Assembly (NCBI RefSeq): GCF_900110165.1
Contig: NZ_FOCQ01000022.1
Location: forward strand, 1-46,707
Source: Lihuaxuella thermophila
GTDB lineage: Bacteria; Bacillota; Bacilli; Thermoactinomycetales; Thermoactinomycetaceae
Reading direction: 5' to 3'
Length of the DNA: 46,707 nt
How positions within the stretch are numbered: position 1 is the first letter of the stretch; the number at the start of each line of letters is the position of its first letter. A program made the translations under genes and the position numbers. Below the pieces are notes generated by a model, which was not told the DNA's origin, made no database searches, and saw nothing but the letters and a program-made list of their open reading frames with translations. Below, in pieces: positions 17,945 to 27,153 of the stretch.

Positions 17945-17957
17945 AAAACCGGGTTTT
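17945..17957. promoter_or_regulatory. Perfect 13-bp palindrome in the IclR-FAH gap
   Basis: AAAACCGGGTTTT lies in the short gap between the IclR stop (17961) and the FAH-family start (17919). It shares the ATAAAACCG core with the longer palindrome in the operon leader at 28227-28247, so both may be sites for the IclR-family regulator. It could also act as a weak hairpin. Confidence 0.35.
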
Positions 17958-17960
17958 GTC

Positions 17961-18722
17961 TTAACAAAAACCGTATCCCAATTGTTGAGAGATTTCGTTG
18001 GCTGCTTGTTTCAACAGGGTAACAATGTGATCTTCGGATTCATTTTTCAGACCGGAGATCGGTGTAGACACGCTGATGGCCGCAACAACTTCTCCCGAAT
18101 GGTCGCGAATGGGTACTGCCACACACCGGACTCCCGGTTCATTTTCCTGATTATCTATGGCATAACCCATGGCCCGAACGCGTTCCAGTTCCTTGAGAAA
18201 GTCAGTCTCATTGGTAATCGTGTTGGGAGTATGCTTCGTGTACACATAACCGGATAATATCTCTTTTATTTTGTTCGGCTCATGAAAAGCGACCAGCGCT
18301 TTGCCCACTGCACTGGAATGGATCGGAACCCGGCGCCCGATGCGGGAATACATGACAATGCCGGAGGTTCCCTCCACTTTGTCGATATATACGCCTTCCT
18401 TTCCGTCAAAGATAACCAGATGGACCGTTAATCCGGTTTGAACGGACAGTTTGACCAATATATTTCTCGCGAGATTTCGAAGATCCATTCCCTGCAAGAC
18501 GAGATTTCCCCGTTCCAGCAATTTGAGACCCAGTCTGTATTTTCCGTTTTCAGGATTTTGCTGAATATATCCATGTGACTGAAGGGTTTTTAACAGGGAG
18601 TGAACCGTACTTTTATGAAGGCCGATCCGTGCGCTGATCTCTGTTATTTTTAATTCCGTATCGTATTCATCAAACAGATCCAGGATTCTAAGGGCACGAT
18701 CCACTGCTTGAATCATTGGCAT
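17961..18722 (-). CDS. IclR family transcriptional regulator
   Basis: This is a 253-residue regulator with an N-terminal winged helix-turn-helix (residues about 7-70: [42 protein letters not shown]) and the C-terminal IclR effector domain ([43 protein letters not shown]). IclR proteins bind palindromes as dimers and respond to small organic acids; KdgR is a well-known member controlling sugar-acid genes. The gene lies inside the cluster, 23 bases after the U32-like gene. It should control the whole array through sites such as the palindrome at 28227-28247. The effector is probably a 2-keto-3-deoxy acid, by inference. Confidence 0.92.
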   Translation of the reverse strand: MPMIQAVDRALRILDLFDEYDTELKITEISARIGLHKSTVHSLLKTLQSHGYIQQNPENGKYRLGLKLLERGNLVLQGMDLRNLARNILVKLSVQTGLTVHLVIFDGKEGVYIDKVEGTSGIVMYSRIGRRVPIHSSAVGKALVAFHEPNKIKEILSGYVYTKHTPNTITNETDFLKELERVRAMGYAIDNQENEPGVRCVAVPIRDHSGEVVAAISVSTPISGLKNESEDHIVTLLKQAANEISQQLGYGFC

Positions 18723-18745
18723 GTTAGCTCACCCCGGGGCATTGC

Positions 18746-19678
18746 TTATTCAGTAACCGGAACACCCAATCCAATCGCACCTCTTTCGGATGTTTTCAGA
18801 TGGGGTGCATAACGCTTGATCATATCCAACCCGATTCTGGCTCTCCGAACCCGTTCCCGGCACAAAGAAACGGAAACATGCTCCAAGTGTGTTCCTGAAG
18901 GATAAATATTGGGCGAATTTCGGAGTCCAAACTTGATATATACAGGTGCAGCCACCCGGATGATTTCCGGTATTTCGTAATGACGAATAAAACCGCCAAG
19001 ATCATCCGGCACCTCAACATAAATATCGATCGGAATATCCACTGCCTGGCGGATGGCTGCCAGACGAGCCAACGTCAAATCGGTGGGGACATTGTAGGTT
19101 CCCGCTCCCATTTGCTCGATCAGGCGAATTGAAACCGGGTTGGCATGGGCCATTTGCACCGATACTTTTACAACCAGATCAGCCGGAAGTTCTCCTTTTT
19201 TCTTAAACTCATTCACCAGCCACAGCAATCCTTCATCAGCGACTAGGATACTTCTGATTCCCATGCGGCAGGCACGCTTAATGTCTTCGATCGAATAGGC
19301 GAGCTGATCCATTCCCTGTACCCTGAGTCCTGCTATCTTTCCGGCACTTGCCCAAGGCATGGCCGTAATGTCCCAAGTGCCGCGCGGGCCGACAAACAGA
19401 CTCACTTCCAGCTTTTCCCTGAGGCCCATTTCAGCCATCTCCCGGAGTTCGTCATCCGTTAAGAGCATAATTCCGCTGCCTTGCGAGATGCGGTGGACCA
19501 GTACATCGTATTCTTTGCAGGCTTCAAGGACGGCGGCAAAGGATGCCGGGCCTTCCACACTGGGAATTTCGACCCGATACTGGGCTCCGTCGGGGAACGT
19601 TTTTGTCGAGGTGGGAAGATCATGACAATCCTTCGCGGGAAAGCCCAGCTGTTCGATCACTTGAAGAGTTTCCTTCAT
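18746..19678 (-). CDS. TIM-barrel protein resembling U32 peptidase-like proteins, function unknown
   Basis: This is a 310-residue soluble protein, probably a TIM barrel: YRVEIPSVEGPASFAAVL, VLVHRISQGSGIMLLTDDE, LEVSLFVGPRGTWDI, RSILVADEGLLWLVNEF and IDIYVEVPDDLGGFIRHYEI read like successive beta-alpha units. I associate this pattern with proteins annotated as U32 peptidases, but I see no protease motif, and a sugar-acid operon suggests a metabolic enzyme such as an aldolase, epimerase or lyase instead. It overlaps the stop of the IlvD/EDD dehydratase gene by an ATGA, so the two products are probably made together. The function is unassigned. Confidence 0.72.
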   Translation of the reverse strand: MKETLQVIEQLGFPAKDCHDLPTSTKTFPDGAQYRVEIPSVEGPASFAAVLEACKEYDVLVHRISQGSGIMLLTDDELREMAEMGLREKLEVSLFVGPRGTWDITAMPWASAGKIAGLRVQGMDQLAYSIEDIKRACRMGIRSILVADEGLLWLVNEFKKKGELPADLVVKVSVQMAHANPVSIRLIEQMGAGTYNVPTDLTLARLAAIRQAVDIPIDIYVEVPDDLGGFIRHYEIPEIIRVAAPVYIKFGLRNSPNIYPSGTHLEHVSVSLCRERVRRARIGLDMIKRYAPHLKTSERGAIGLGVPVTE

Positions 19679-21879
19679 TGGATTCCCTCCGGTTTGTGAG
19701 ATAGAAATACAACATCCGTTTTGTAATCCAGATAGGCAGCTTCGGCGACTGCTGCGGGAACCACTCCGTGGGCGGCATCCGTATGCCCGGCGAGCCGGTT
19801 GCTCGGGGCTACGAACCGTTGGCGCTTCCTGATGTTGGCCAGTCTCGCTTCACCAAGGCGTTGGCGCTGCTCACGAACGGAATCAAACTCAAATAAAAGT
19901 TGTCCCCGGCAAAAGGCATCCGGTTCAATAAATTGTATCTCGCGTTGGCTCAAATGGAGGAAGAGCAGATCCCCGGTTTCCAGATAGAGAATTCCTCCTC
20001 CTTCAATGGCTTCAGGGGTGAGATGACCGATGGCCGCTCCGTATGTGACACCCGAGTATCGTCCGTCACTGATCACGGTTGCCAGTTTTCTCAATTTCCG
20101 GTTGGCGTTAATATGCTGCATCGGAGTAAACATTTCCGGCATCCCAAACGCCACCGGTCCTTGTCCGGCGATGATGACAGCAATTTTTAATACCGAATGG
20201 TCGACCAAATGTTCAAACAACCGGTCATAATCCAATCCCTTCCAATCGTCATAGTGTTCGGGATCATTCTGTTTTAATACGGCCAAGAGCCGGTCATGCG
20301 CAAAACGGCGCTCTCTTCTCAACCGGTCCAGCAACTGAGAATCCAGCAGGCCCCGGTTGGCCTCCTCTTCATTTTCATAGTAGAGGACAAAGGCCGCTTT
20401 CTTATCAAACTCATTCAGTTGTTGTGTCGTCATCCCGCTTATTTTTACCACGGCACTTTCAAAGAAATTGCCTGTCAACACATCCACACCGCTGAACGGG
20501 CGCCGGGGAGCAGATAAAATGATGGGGTTGTCCGATACATTGGAAGCCGGCAGCCGGTCCCGGTTGCGGAGCCGCTCACGCCAACTGGTGCCGGTCACCG
20601 TGGGTGCATCGAGATCCATCGGCACCCCATTTTCCAGCAGTTCATAGAATAAAGTTTCCATTCCCCTGATCTTTCCGCTGCAACACTGCATAGCCAGCGC
20701 AAAAATATCCCTGCCTTGTGTCAAGCTGTAATCAAATAAATCCGGAATCGGATATTCTTGATGGATCTTTTTCAAATCCCACAAACTGAATTGATATCCG
20801 GCGTACAGCATCGCTGCGACCAGGTGCATCATCAGGTTGGTGGAGCCTCCGGATGCACTGTGGATACGGATGGCATTCTTGATGTTGGTTCCTACGATAT
20901 TCTGGACGCCAAAGACGGGATTGTTGATCATCAAAGAGAGATCATCCAGCGCCCGGTTGATCTGTTCCTGGTTCGGCGGCTCGGTCAGCAACTCAAGAGC
21001 GGGGTGAACCAACCCCAACCCGGCCACTAAATGGCGCGAGCTGTTTCCCGTTCCATTAAAGGCACATATTCCTCCTTTGCCGTCACAGGTATTGACCGCC
21101 AGTCTTTTCTCAACATCCTTGTGTTTGGCTTCCGTAATGATTCCTTTTTCACGTGCCCGGATGAGAACTCCCTGGAACGCGGTATTGGAGGAGCATTGCA
21201 GGATATAGGACATGGTATCCCGCAAATCATCAGCAATCTCCTGTGCCCCGGATTGTTCCGCCCGTCTGGCCACATCTTCCAATTCTTCCATTAAATCAGG
21301 GGGAATCGTTCCTCCTTTCAATACATGTGCCGGGGCAAATGTGGCAAAAAAGGGAGCTTCCCCGCGAATTCGCCGGATTCGGTCCACATGAGCCAGCGCG
21401 CTGACAACCCCCAGAGGCTGTTTGTCACAGCCTTGAATCACAAACGCCCCGTGGTAACTGTGAGCCTCCAACTGGTTGACCACCATCTGGGCAACAGCAT
21501 TCCGGCTTTGCAAGGAATAGCTCATCCCCTGATTGCTTTGGGCCGTCCCGTCACACATCACCGGAGTGGAGAAAGTAAAAGGAACTCCCCCGTTTTCCCA
21601 GATGCGGATCGCAGCCCGTGCGGAGGTTTGATTATCCATGATGTGCGCGGGGTGGTCTGCCGATCCCCCGATAATTGCGATCCGGGGGGCGTTTTCCTCC
21701 AGCCGGTTGTAGATTTCTTCCAATGTCCAATCCGGGACCGGCCCTTCATATGCGCTGCCAAGGATTTGTTTGGAGCGGTCTAAAAGGGCAGCCACCGTGA
21801 TCGGCTCATTTGCTTTCCCCTGGACATTATCCCGGTATGGATTGACGCCATTTTCAATCTTGGGATATCGGGCTGGCAC
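19675..21879 (-). CDS. IlvD/EDD family sugar-acid dehydratase
   Basis: This is a 734-residue iron-sulfur dehydratase. Motifs equivalent to those of dihydroxyacid and xylonate dehydratases are PVMCDGTAQSNQGMSYSL (C109), QGCDKQPLG (C151) and TCDGKGGICAFNGTGNS (C265 and C272). SASGGSTNLMMHL follows, and then the C-terminal swivel domain with PVAFGMPEMF and ISDGRYSG. It is longer than IlvD (about 560) and YagF/YjhG (about 655), with an extended tail after the swivel domain. The probable reaction is dehydration of an aldonic acid to a 2-keto-3-deoxy acid. GTG 21879 is preceded by AAGGAGG. It stands between the LarA-like gene and the U32-like gene with which it overlaps. Confidence 0.88.
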   Translation of the reverse strand: MPARYPKIENGVNPYRDNVQGKANEPITVAALLDRSKQILGSAYEGPVPDWTLEEIYNRLEENAPRIAIIGGSADHPAHIMDNQTSARAAIRIWENGGVPFTFSTPVMCDGTAQSNQGMSYSLQSRNAVAQMVVNQLEAHSYHGAFVIQGCDKQPLGVVSALAHVDRIRRIRGEAPFFATFAPAHVLKGGTIPPDLMEELEDVARRAEQSGAQEIADDLRDTMSYILQCSSNTAFQGVLIRAREKGIITEAKHKDVEKRLAVNTCDGKGGICAFNGTGNSSRHLVAGLGLVHPALELLTEPPNQEQINRALDDLSLMINNPVFGVQNIVGTNIKNAIRIHSASGGSTNLMMHLVAAMLYAGYQFSLWDLKKIHQEYPIPDLFDYSLTQGRDIFALAMQCCSGKIRGMETLFYELLENGVPMDLDAPTVTGTSWRERLRNRDRLPASNVSDNPIILSAPRRPFSGVDVLTGNFFESAVVKISGMTTQQLNEFDKKAAFVLYYENEEEANRGLLDSQLLDRLRRERRFAHDRLLAVLKQNDPEHYDDWKGLDYDRLFEHLVDHSVLKIAVIIAGQGPVAFGMPEMFTPMQHINANRKLRKLATVISDGRYSGVTYGAAIGHLTPEAIEGGGILYLETGDLLFLHLSQREIQFIEPDAFCRGQLLFEFDSVREQRQRLGEARLANIRKRQRFVAPSNRLAGHTDAAHGVVPAAVAEAAYLDYKTDVVFLSHKPEGIQ

Positions 21880-21931
21880 ATCCGTTTCCTCCTTTTTATG
21901 GATCTGGTTCGCACAAAAACCAACTATTCGA

Positions 21932-23185
21932 TTAGCCTTCCAACTCGATCGGGGCGGGTCCGGTTAACACATCCACATCCTCCCGTTCGATGGCTTCGGG
22001 CAACAAGCTCTCGGAGATCCAGATTTCTTTTAATTCCAGGGTATTTTTAATTCTGACGAGACGCACTTTTTCCATATCAAAACAGTTGCAAGTTTTGATG
22101 GCCGCTTGCACGGCTAATTTCTCCGTTTCCAGAAACATGGGCATTTTGACCACATCCACGACGGTACTGGTCAGGGCGTTGGCATATCCCTTCTTCCAAT
22201 CGATCGCATCGAATACTTTCTTCGTGGTGATATCGGCCAGACCGATTCCGTTCGCGTTTCCGTGGGTTTTTTCTGTCAGCCCCAGCACGACGATTCGCTT
22301 CACTTCCGGTCCCCCGCTGGCATATGGAGTCGGATAACGCCCCGTGATGTTGGGATCCATTCCGTCACCGGAGATATCCTTTCCGATTTCATCCACGACG
22401 AGCACATCCATGGGATCGAAGAGAATTTTGGGCATCAGCGCTTTTGCTTCCACCAGCAATTCAGGTTCAATCTCTTCGATCTTTTCGGAAGGAACAGCGA
22501 TGATTTTGGCCGGGCGATCGTAAGCATTCTCAATCGTACCCAGTCCGAAGATTATCGGAACACGGCTCATCACCACTTTAGCCATAGCCGGAACATGTTC
22601 AGCCATGTATTTGAAGCTGTACGCGTGGGCCGCTTCCGCTCCTTTCTGCTTCCCCAGCCCGATCGTGATCATCTTCATCAAACCGCTCTCCACGCGTCCG
22701 CGGAAGGCTGTGTGGGGTTTAATCCGATTGATCACGACGACTTTATCGGCTTCGTAAGCATGTTGATCGGTGTAGACGGGAAGGCCGTTCGGCAGCCTTC
22801 CCACCTGCACCACCTCCATGCTCGACCGGATCGGGGCTCCAACCGTCTGTTCCGTTATCCCCAGTTGCTTTAATACGTCCAGTTGTCCCTCGGCAGTCGC
22901 TCCGCCGTGACTTCCCATCGCCGGAACGATGAACGGTTGCCCGCCTGCCGATTGAATCGCCTTGACCACTTCCCGGGTCAAGACCGGGATCTCTGCGACC
23001 CCGCGGCTTCCAACCGCGATGGCCACCCGGTCGCCGGGTGAGACTCTCTGAAGAACCCCTGTTTCCCGGATGGTATCCTGAACCGCCCGGGCCACATCCG
23101 GAACTTCCGGAGCGTGAAACTTCTGCCTGACTTTTACCATTCGCGGGAGAGGAATTCCCTGAAGCAACTCATCAATTACACCCAT
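21932..23185 (-). CDS. LarA-like (DUF2088) protein, predicted nickel-pincer hydroxyacid racemase/epimerase
   Basis: This 417-residue protein has the length of lactate racemase LarA. Its N-terminal half shows IAVGSRGVAEIP, PAMGSHGGATAEGQ (H93), INRIKPHTAF (K156, H158) and IGLGKQKGAEAAHAY (K179, K181, H187). LarA holds its nickel-pincer nucleotide through a lysine and a histidine with two catalytic histidines; the H93-to-H158 spacing is close to that between the two LarA histidines, but the motifs differ, so this is a divergent branch. Members of the wider family racemise lactate or malate and epimerise gluconate. LarE and a nickel carrier lie in the same array, which strongly suggests nickel use. 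ATG 23185 follows AGGAGGGG. A sugar-acid substrate is inferred. Confidence 0.8.
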   Translation of the reverse strand: MGVIDELLQGIPLPRMVKVRQKFHAPEVPDVARAVQDTIRETGVLQRVSPGDRVAIAVGSRGVAEIPVLTREVVKAIQSAGGQPFIVPAMGSHGGATAEGQLDVLKQLGITEQTVGAPIRSSMEVVQVGRLPNGLPVYTDQHAYEADKVVVINRIKPHTAFRGRVESGLMKMITIGLGKQKGAEAAHAYSFKYMAEHVPAMAKVVMSRVPIIFGLGTIENAYDRPAKIIAVPSEKIEEIEPELLVEAKALMPKILFDPMDVLVVDEIGKDISGDGMDPNITGRYPTPYASGGPEVKRIVVLGLTEKTHGNANGIGLADITTKKVFDAIDWKKGYANALTSTVVDVVKMPMFLETEKLAVQAAIKTCNCFDMEKVRLVRIKNTLELKEIWISESLLPEAIEREDVDVLTGPAPIELEG

Positions 23186-23210
23186 GATATCCCCTCCTGT
23201 TCATCAAAGA

Positions 23211-24248
23211 TTATTGGCCCCTCACTTTTTGCAACTCCCGGTTCAACTCTTCAAACAGATCGGGACCAAACTCTTTTGCATACCGGTCCAAAATCGGTTG
23301 AATGGTCTCTTTCACCTTTTTCTTCTCTTCATCCGGAAACTCATTCACTTTCATTCCTTTTGCCTTTAAATTGGCCAGGGATTTTTCCACCTGGGCCCGG
23401 TTCGCTTCGCGCTGGAATTTGCCCGCTTCGACCGCGGCTTCCTGAAGGATTTTCTTTTCTTCTTCGGAGAGGCGATCCCAGAATTTTTTGCTGACCAAAA
23501 AGACAAACGGGGTGTATACATGCTCGGTCAGGCTGAGGTAAGGCTGGACTTCATTAAATTTATTGGATTCAATCGTAGGCAAGGGATTTTCCTGACCATC
23601 CACCGTTTTGCTCTCCAAGGCGCTGAACACCTCCGAGAAAGGCATCGGTGTGGGGTTGGCACCCAGGGCCTTAAACACATCGATATGAACCTTTGTCTGT
23701 AATGTTCGAATTTTTAACCCCCGAAAATCAGCCGCCTGGGCTACCGGATGTTTGCTGTTGGTCAAATTGCGGAAGCCGTTTTCCCAGTAGCCCAGCCCAA
23801 TCAGACCGTGCTCAGGCAATTTGTCCAGGATTTTCTTTCCGACAGGTCCATCCAGAATGGCATCCGCCTCTTTCGGATCGTTGAACAAGTAAGGAAAGTC
23901 AAATATGCCAAATTCTTTGACCGTCCCCACCAACGGCGAGGTGGAAGGAATCGTGATTTCCTGCAGCCCGGCTTTGAGGGCTTCAGTCATTTTTAAATCG
24001 TCTCCCAATTGAGCGCTGTAGTAGGGTTGGACCTTTAACTTCCCGTTGCTTTTTGCATCGACGATCTCTTTAAACTTTCGTAAGCCCTGGGCTTGCGGGT
24101 GGTCTTCGTTTAAACCGATTCCCGCCTTAATGATCCGGTTTTGGATGGGAGCATTGGCACTCGTGCCTCCGCTCTGACAACCGGTCACAGTAACGATCAA
24201 CGCCGGGATAACCAGACTGACCGCCAATCGATTCATCCATTTTTTCAT
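23211..24248 (-). CDS. TRAP transporter substrate-binding lipoprotein (DctP type), second copy
   Basis: This is a 345-residue secreted binding protein. A signal peptide with lipobox VTGC (cysteine about residue 24) anchors it outside the membrane. The DctP fold follows, with GIFDFPYLF, DFRGLKIRTLQTKVH and ALESKTVDGQENPLPTI; the arginine in LKIRT is in the usual place for binding the substrate carboxylate. It is the second DctP in this array; the first (27154-28182) heads the operon next to the membrane subunits. It starts two bases after the CtBP-like dehydrogenase stop and precedes the LarA-like gene. Whether the two binding proteins share one DctQM pair is open. Confidence 0.92.
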   Translation of the reverse strand: MKKWMNRLAVSLVIPALIVTVTGCQSGGTSANAPIQNRIIKAGIGLNEDHPQAQGLRKFKEIVDAKSNGKLKVQPYYSAQLGDDLKMTEALKAGLQEITIPSTSPLVGTVKEFGIFDFPYLFNDPKEADAILDGPVGKKILDKLPEHGLIGLGYWENGFRNLTNSKHPVAQAADFRGLKIRTLQTKVHIDVFKALGANPTPMPFSEVFSALESKTVDGQENPLPTIESNKFNEVQPYLSLTEHVYTPFVFLVSKKFWDRLSEEEKKILQEAAVEAGKFQREANRAQVEKSLANLKAKGMKVNEFPDEEKKKVKETIQPILDRYAKEFGPDLFEELNRELQKVRGQ

Positions 24249-24250
24249 GT

Positions 24251-25297
24251 TTACGAGCCCCTTTCTGCCAGAGAGTAATGAGTCAAGTCATAAGCGGTTT
24301 TTCCGGACTTTAAGGACAATCGATCCTTGACTTGGTGATTGACGAGGTATTTGGGGAATTCCCCGTGAATCAACACGTCGACAATGCCCAATGCCGCTTT
24401 TAAGCGCATTTCCCGGGCAGACTCTTCCGAATACCAGGCCGCGTGCGGAGTCAGTGTAACCGACTCCATGGAAAGAAAAGGATGATCCGGACGAATCGGC
24501 TCTTCCTCAACCACATCAAGGGCCGCTCCGGCAATCCGTTGTTCCTGTAAGGCTTCAATCAATGCCGGCTCATCAATCACCGGTCCGCGGGACGTGTTGA
24601 TCAAATACGCCTCCCGTTTCATCAACCGAAATTGTTCCCTGCCGATCAATCCCTTCGTCGCCGGGGTAAGAGGTGCATGGACGGAAATGAAATCAGACTG
24701 TTTACACAGATCAGGGAGGGAGACCAGCGCAACACCCCTTTCGCTCGCCGTCTGTTCGGGAACGAACGGATCATAGGCAATCACCTTGAGTCCCAGCGGC
24801 TTCACTTTATCCGCAAGTGCTTGCGGAATGTTCCCGAAACCGACCAGCCCCAAGGTACGCCCCCGCAGCCGGTAAATCGGTTGCATCACTTTATAGTCCC
24901 AGACGCCCTTTTTCACCGCTTCATTCGTAACGGAAATTTTGCGCACCCCGTTCAACAGGAGGGCAAGGGCGTGATCGGACACTTCATCCATGCAATAGTC
25001 AGGCACATTGGCCACACAGATCCCGCTTTCTGTCGCTGCATCGAGATCAATCGTGTTCACGCCAACCCCGTAGCGGGTAACGACCTTGCATCGACTGAGC
25101 GATTCAATCACTTTCCGGCTGATCGGGGCATACTGATTGATGATTCCATCCGCATCCCTGCATACTTCGATCACTTCATCCTCTGTGCGGCACTGGGCGG
25201 AAACAAGCTCGATCCCCTCATGCTGCAAAACCTGTTCTTCATAGCGCAAATCGGGATACTCCCAATCCGTGACGACCACTTTCCAGCGGGACATCAT
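24251..25297 (-). CDS. CtBP-like D-2-hydroxyacid dehydrogenase
   Basis: This is a 348-residue D-isomer-specific dehydrogenase. The cofactor motif is GFGNIPQ (153-159), the GXGXXP variant of bacterial CtBP-like proteins. R237 (TSRG), E266 (EEEPI) and H285 (TPHAAW) form the catalytic triad. It probably interconverts a 2-hydroxyacid and a 2-ketoacid with NAD(H). Placed between the TRAP membrane subunits and the second TRAP binding protein, it may act early on the imported acid; with a LarA-like racemase it would allow both C2 stereoisomers to be used. GGGAG lies upstream of ATG 25297. Confidence 0.88.
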   Translation of the reverse strand: MMSRWKVVVTDWEYPDLRYEEQVLQHEGIELVSAQCRTEDEVIEVCRDADGIINQYAPISRKVIESLSRCKVVTRYGVGVNTIDLDAATESGICVANVPDYCMDEVSDHALALLLNGVRKISVTNEAVKKGVWDYKVMQPIYRLRGRTLGLVGFGNIPQALADKVKPLGLKVIAYDPFVPEQTASERGVALVSLPDLCKQSDFISVHAPLTPATKGLIGREQFRLMKREAYLINTSRGPVIDEPALIEALQEQRIAGAALDVVEEEPIRPDHPFLSMESVTLTPHAAWYSEESAREMRLKAALGIVDVLIHGEFPKYLVNHQVKDRLSLKSGKTAYDLTHYSLAERGS

Positions 25298-25317
25298 TCG
25301 TTCACTCCCATCCGGGG

Positions 25318-26601
25318 TTACTTTTTATCCAAAAATTCAATGGGGACGGTGACAATTTCCGGGAAGAGGATCAGCAAGAACAGAATGACGCAATGGATGA
25401 GCAAGAAAGGCCAAACCCCTTTCATGACGCCTTCCATATCCGTCTTTCCGACACCGCAGGCCGTATTGAGAACCGTTCCCACCGGCGGCGTAAGCAAACC
25501 GATACAGTTATTGATAATAAAGAGAATTCCGAAATAAACCGGATCAATGCCTGCTTGCTGGATGATCGGCATCAGGACGGGAGTCAAAATCAAAATGGTC
25601 GGCGTTAAATCCACTGCGGTACCCACCAGCAAAACCAAAAGATTGATCATGACCAACAGCAGGAATGGATTGTCCATCACCGGGCCCAATAGGCTGGTAA
25701 TCTCGGCGGGGATGTTTGCCACGGTGATCAACCAGGCCGAAACCATCGCAGCCGCAGCCAGAAACATCACCACGCTGGTGGTTTTTGCAGCCGATACCAA
25801 TATTTCATACAGCTGGCTGATTTTCAGCTCCCGGTAAATCACCAATCCAACGATCAATGCATAGAAGACCGCCACCACTGCCGCTTCGGTCGGCGTGAAG
25901 ACACCGCCTCTCATTCCCACGACGATGAGCACGGGCAGGAGAAGCGCCCAAATCGCCTGTACTGTTGTTTTGGCAATCTCTTTCAGCGATTTTCGTTCAT
26001 ATACTTCCAGTTTTTCATTGCGCACCAGCCACCACCAGACAATCGCCAAACCGATGGCCATGAGGATTCCCGGCACGATCCCGCCGAGGAACAATTTGGT
26101 GATGGAAACGTTGGCCGTCACCCCAAAAATAATCATGGGTATGCTTGGAGGAATCACAGGGGCAATGATTCCGCTCCCGGCGATCAGACCGGTGGAACGG
26201 TTGCGGTCATACCCCGCTTTGACCATCATCGGGATGAGAATGGCCCCCAAAGCGGCTGTATCCGCCACCGCGGAACCCGAAAGTCCGGCAAACAGCACAC
26301 TTCCGATAATCGCGACGTAGCCGAGCCCCCCGCGAATATGACCTACCAGAGACATCGCAAAAGCCACGATCCGCTTTGAAATGCCGCCTGCATTCATCAA
26401 TTCTCCGGCAAGGATAAAAAACGGAATCGCCATGAGCGGAAAATTGTCCGCACCGTTAATCAAGTTCTGGGCAACAATCTGGCTGTCGAAGTTGTCCATT
26501 GAAAACATCAGGGCGACCCCGCTGATCAAGAGTGCGTAAGCGATGGGAATACCTAATGCCATGGCAACAAGGAGTGTCACGATGAAAACGGTAAGTGTCA
26601 T
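25318..26601 (-). CDS. dctM: TRAP transporter large membrane subunit (DctM)
   Basis: This is a 427-residue membrane protein with about a dozen hydrophobic segments and the usual DctM features: start TLTVFIVTLLVAMALGIPIAY, GPVMDNPFLLLVM, the loop GSGIIAPVIPPSIPMIIFGV, and near the end NNCIGLLTPPVGTVLN. It forms the sodium-driven channel unit of a tripartite organic-acid importer. It overlaps the small subunit gene by an ATGA and sits in the operon as P-Q-M. Confidence 0.95.
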   Translation of the reverse strand: MTLTVFIVTLLVAMALGIPIAYALLISGVALMFSMDNFDSQIVAQNLINGADNFPLMAIPFFILAGELMNAGGISKRIVAFAMSLVGHIRGGLGYVAIIGSVLFAGLSGSAVADTAALGAILIPMMVKAGYDRNRSTGLIAGSGIIAPVIPPSIPMIIFGVTANVSITKLFLGGIVPGILMAIGLAIVWWWLVRNEKLEVYERKSLKEIAKTTVQAIWALLLPVLIVVGMRGGVFTPTEAAVVAVFYALIVGLVIYRELKISQLYEILVSAAKTTSVVMFLAAAAMVSAWLITVANIPAEITSLLGPVMDNPFLLLVMINLLVLLVGTAVDLTPTILILTPVLMPIIQQAGIDPVYFGILFIINNCIGLLTPPVGTVLNTACGVGKTDMEGVMKGVWPFLLIHCVILFLLILFPEIVTVPIEFLDKK

Positions 26602-27143
26602 GTTGTTCCCCCTTGTGAATCCGGTCTGTCTGCCGGCAAATCTTCTGATTCTCTGGTCATGATGAGCTCATCGCCCGATTTATTTCCAAACACGGCCTGA
26701 TACAAGTTGCGGAGGACAATGATTCCCATGCCGACGCTCATCACGATGCCGATTCCGTAGATGAAGGACAGTGGCAAGCCGGTGGCCGGAGCTGAACTGT
26801 CCATATTCAGCTGCGTCATTCCCCAGCTTCCTTCCAATACCAGCCACAAGGTATATAAAATCAGCAAATTGCTGATGACATAAACGACTTTCTTCCATCT
26901 GGCGGACAATTTTCTAACCAGCATATCCACACCAAGATGTTCATTTTCTTTCAAGGCGACAATCGCCCCTAAAAAGACCATCCAGATAAACAGGAAACGG
27001 GCCATTTCTTCGGACCAGGTAATTCCCGAATTGAAGGCGTAGCGCAAAACGACGTTTCCAAAGACAAGGATCGACATGAGCGCAAGTGAAAAGGCAATGG
27101 CGATATTCAGGATATGACGAACGACTTTGGCTGCTTTTTCCAT
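26598..27143 (-). CDS. dctQ: TRAP transporter small membrane subunit (DctQ)
   Basis: This is a 181-residue protein with four hydrophobic segments and the DctQ marks NSGITWSEEMARFLFIWMVFLG and KENEHLGVDML. It pairs with DctM. Its gene is 10 bases after dctP and overlaps dctM by four bases. The C-terminal tail (TRESEDLPADRPDSQGG) is polar and probably cytoplasmic. Confidence 0.95.
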   Translation of the reverse strand: MEKAAKVVRHILNIAIAFSLALMSILVFGNVVLRYAFNSGITWSEEMARFLFIWMVFLGAIVALKENEHLGVDMLVRKLSARWKKVVYVISNLLILYTLWLVLEGSWGMTQLNMDSSAPATGLPLSFIYGIGIVMSVGMGIIVLRNLYQAVFGNKSGDELIMTRESEDLPADRPDSQGGTT

Positions 27144-27153
27144 ACTCCCCCTC

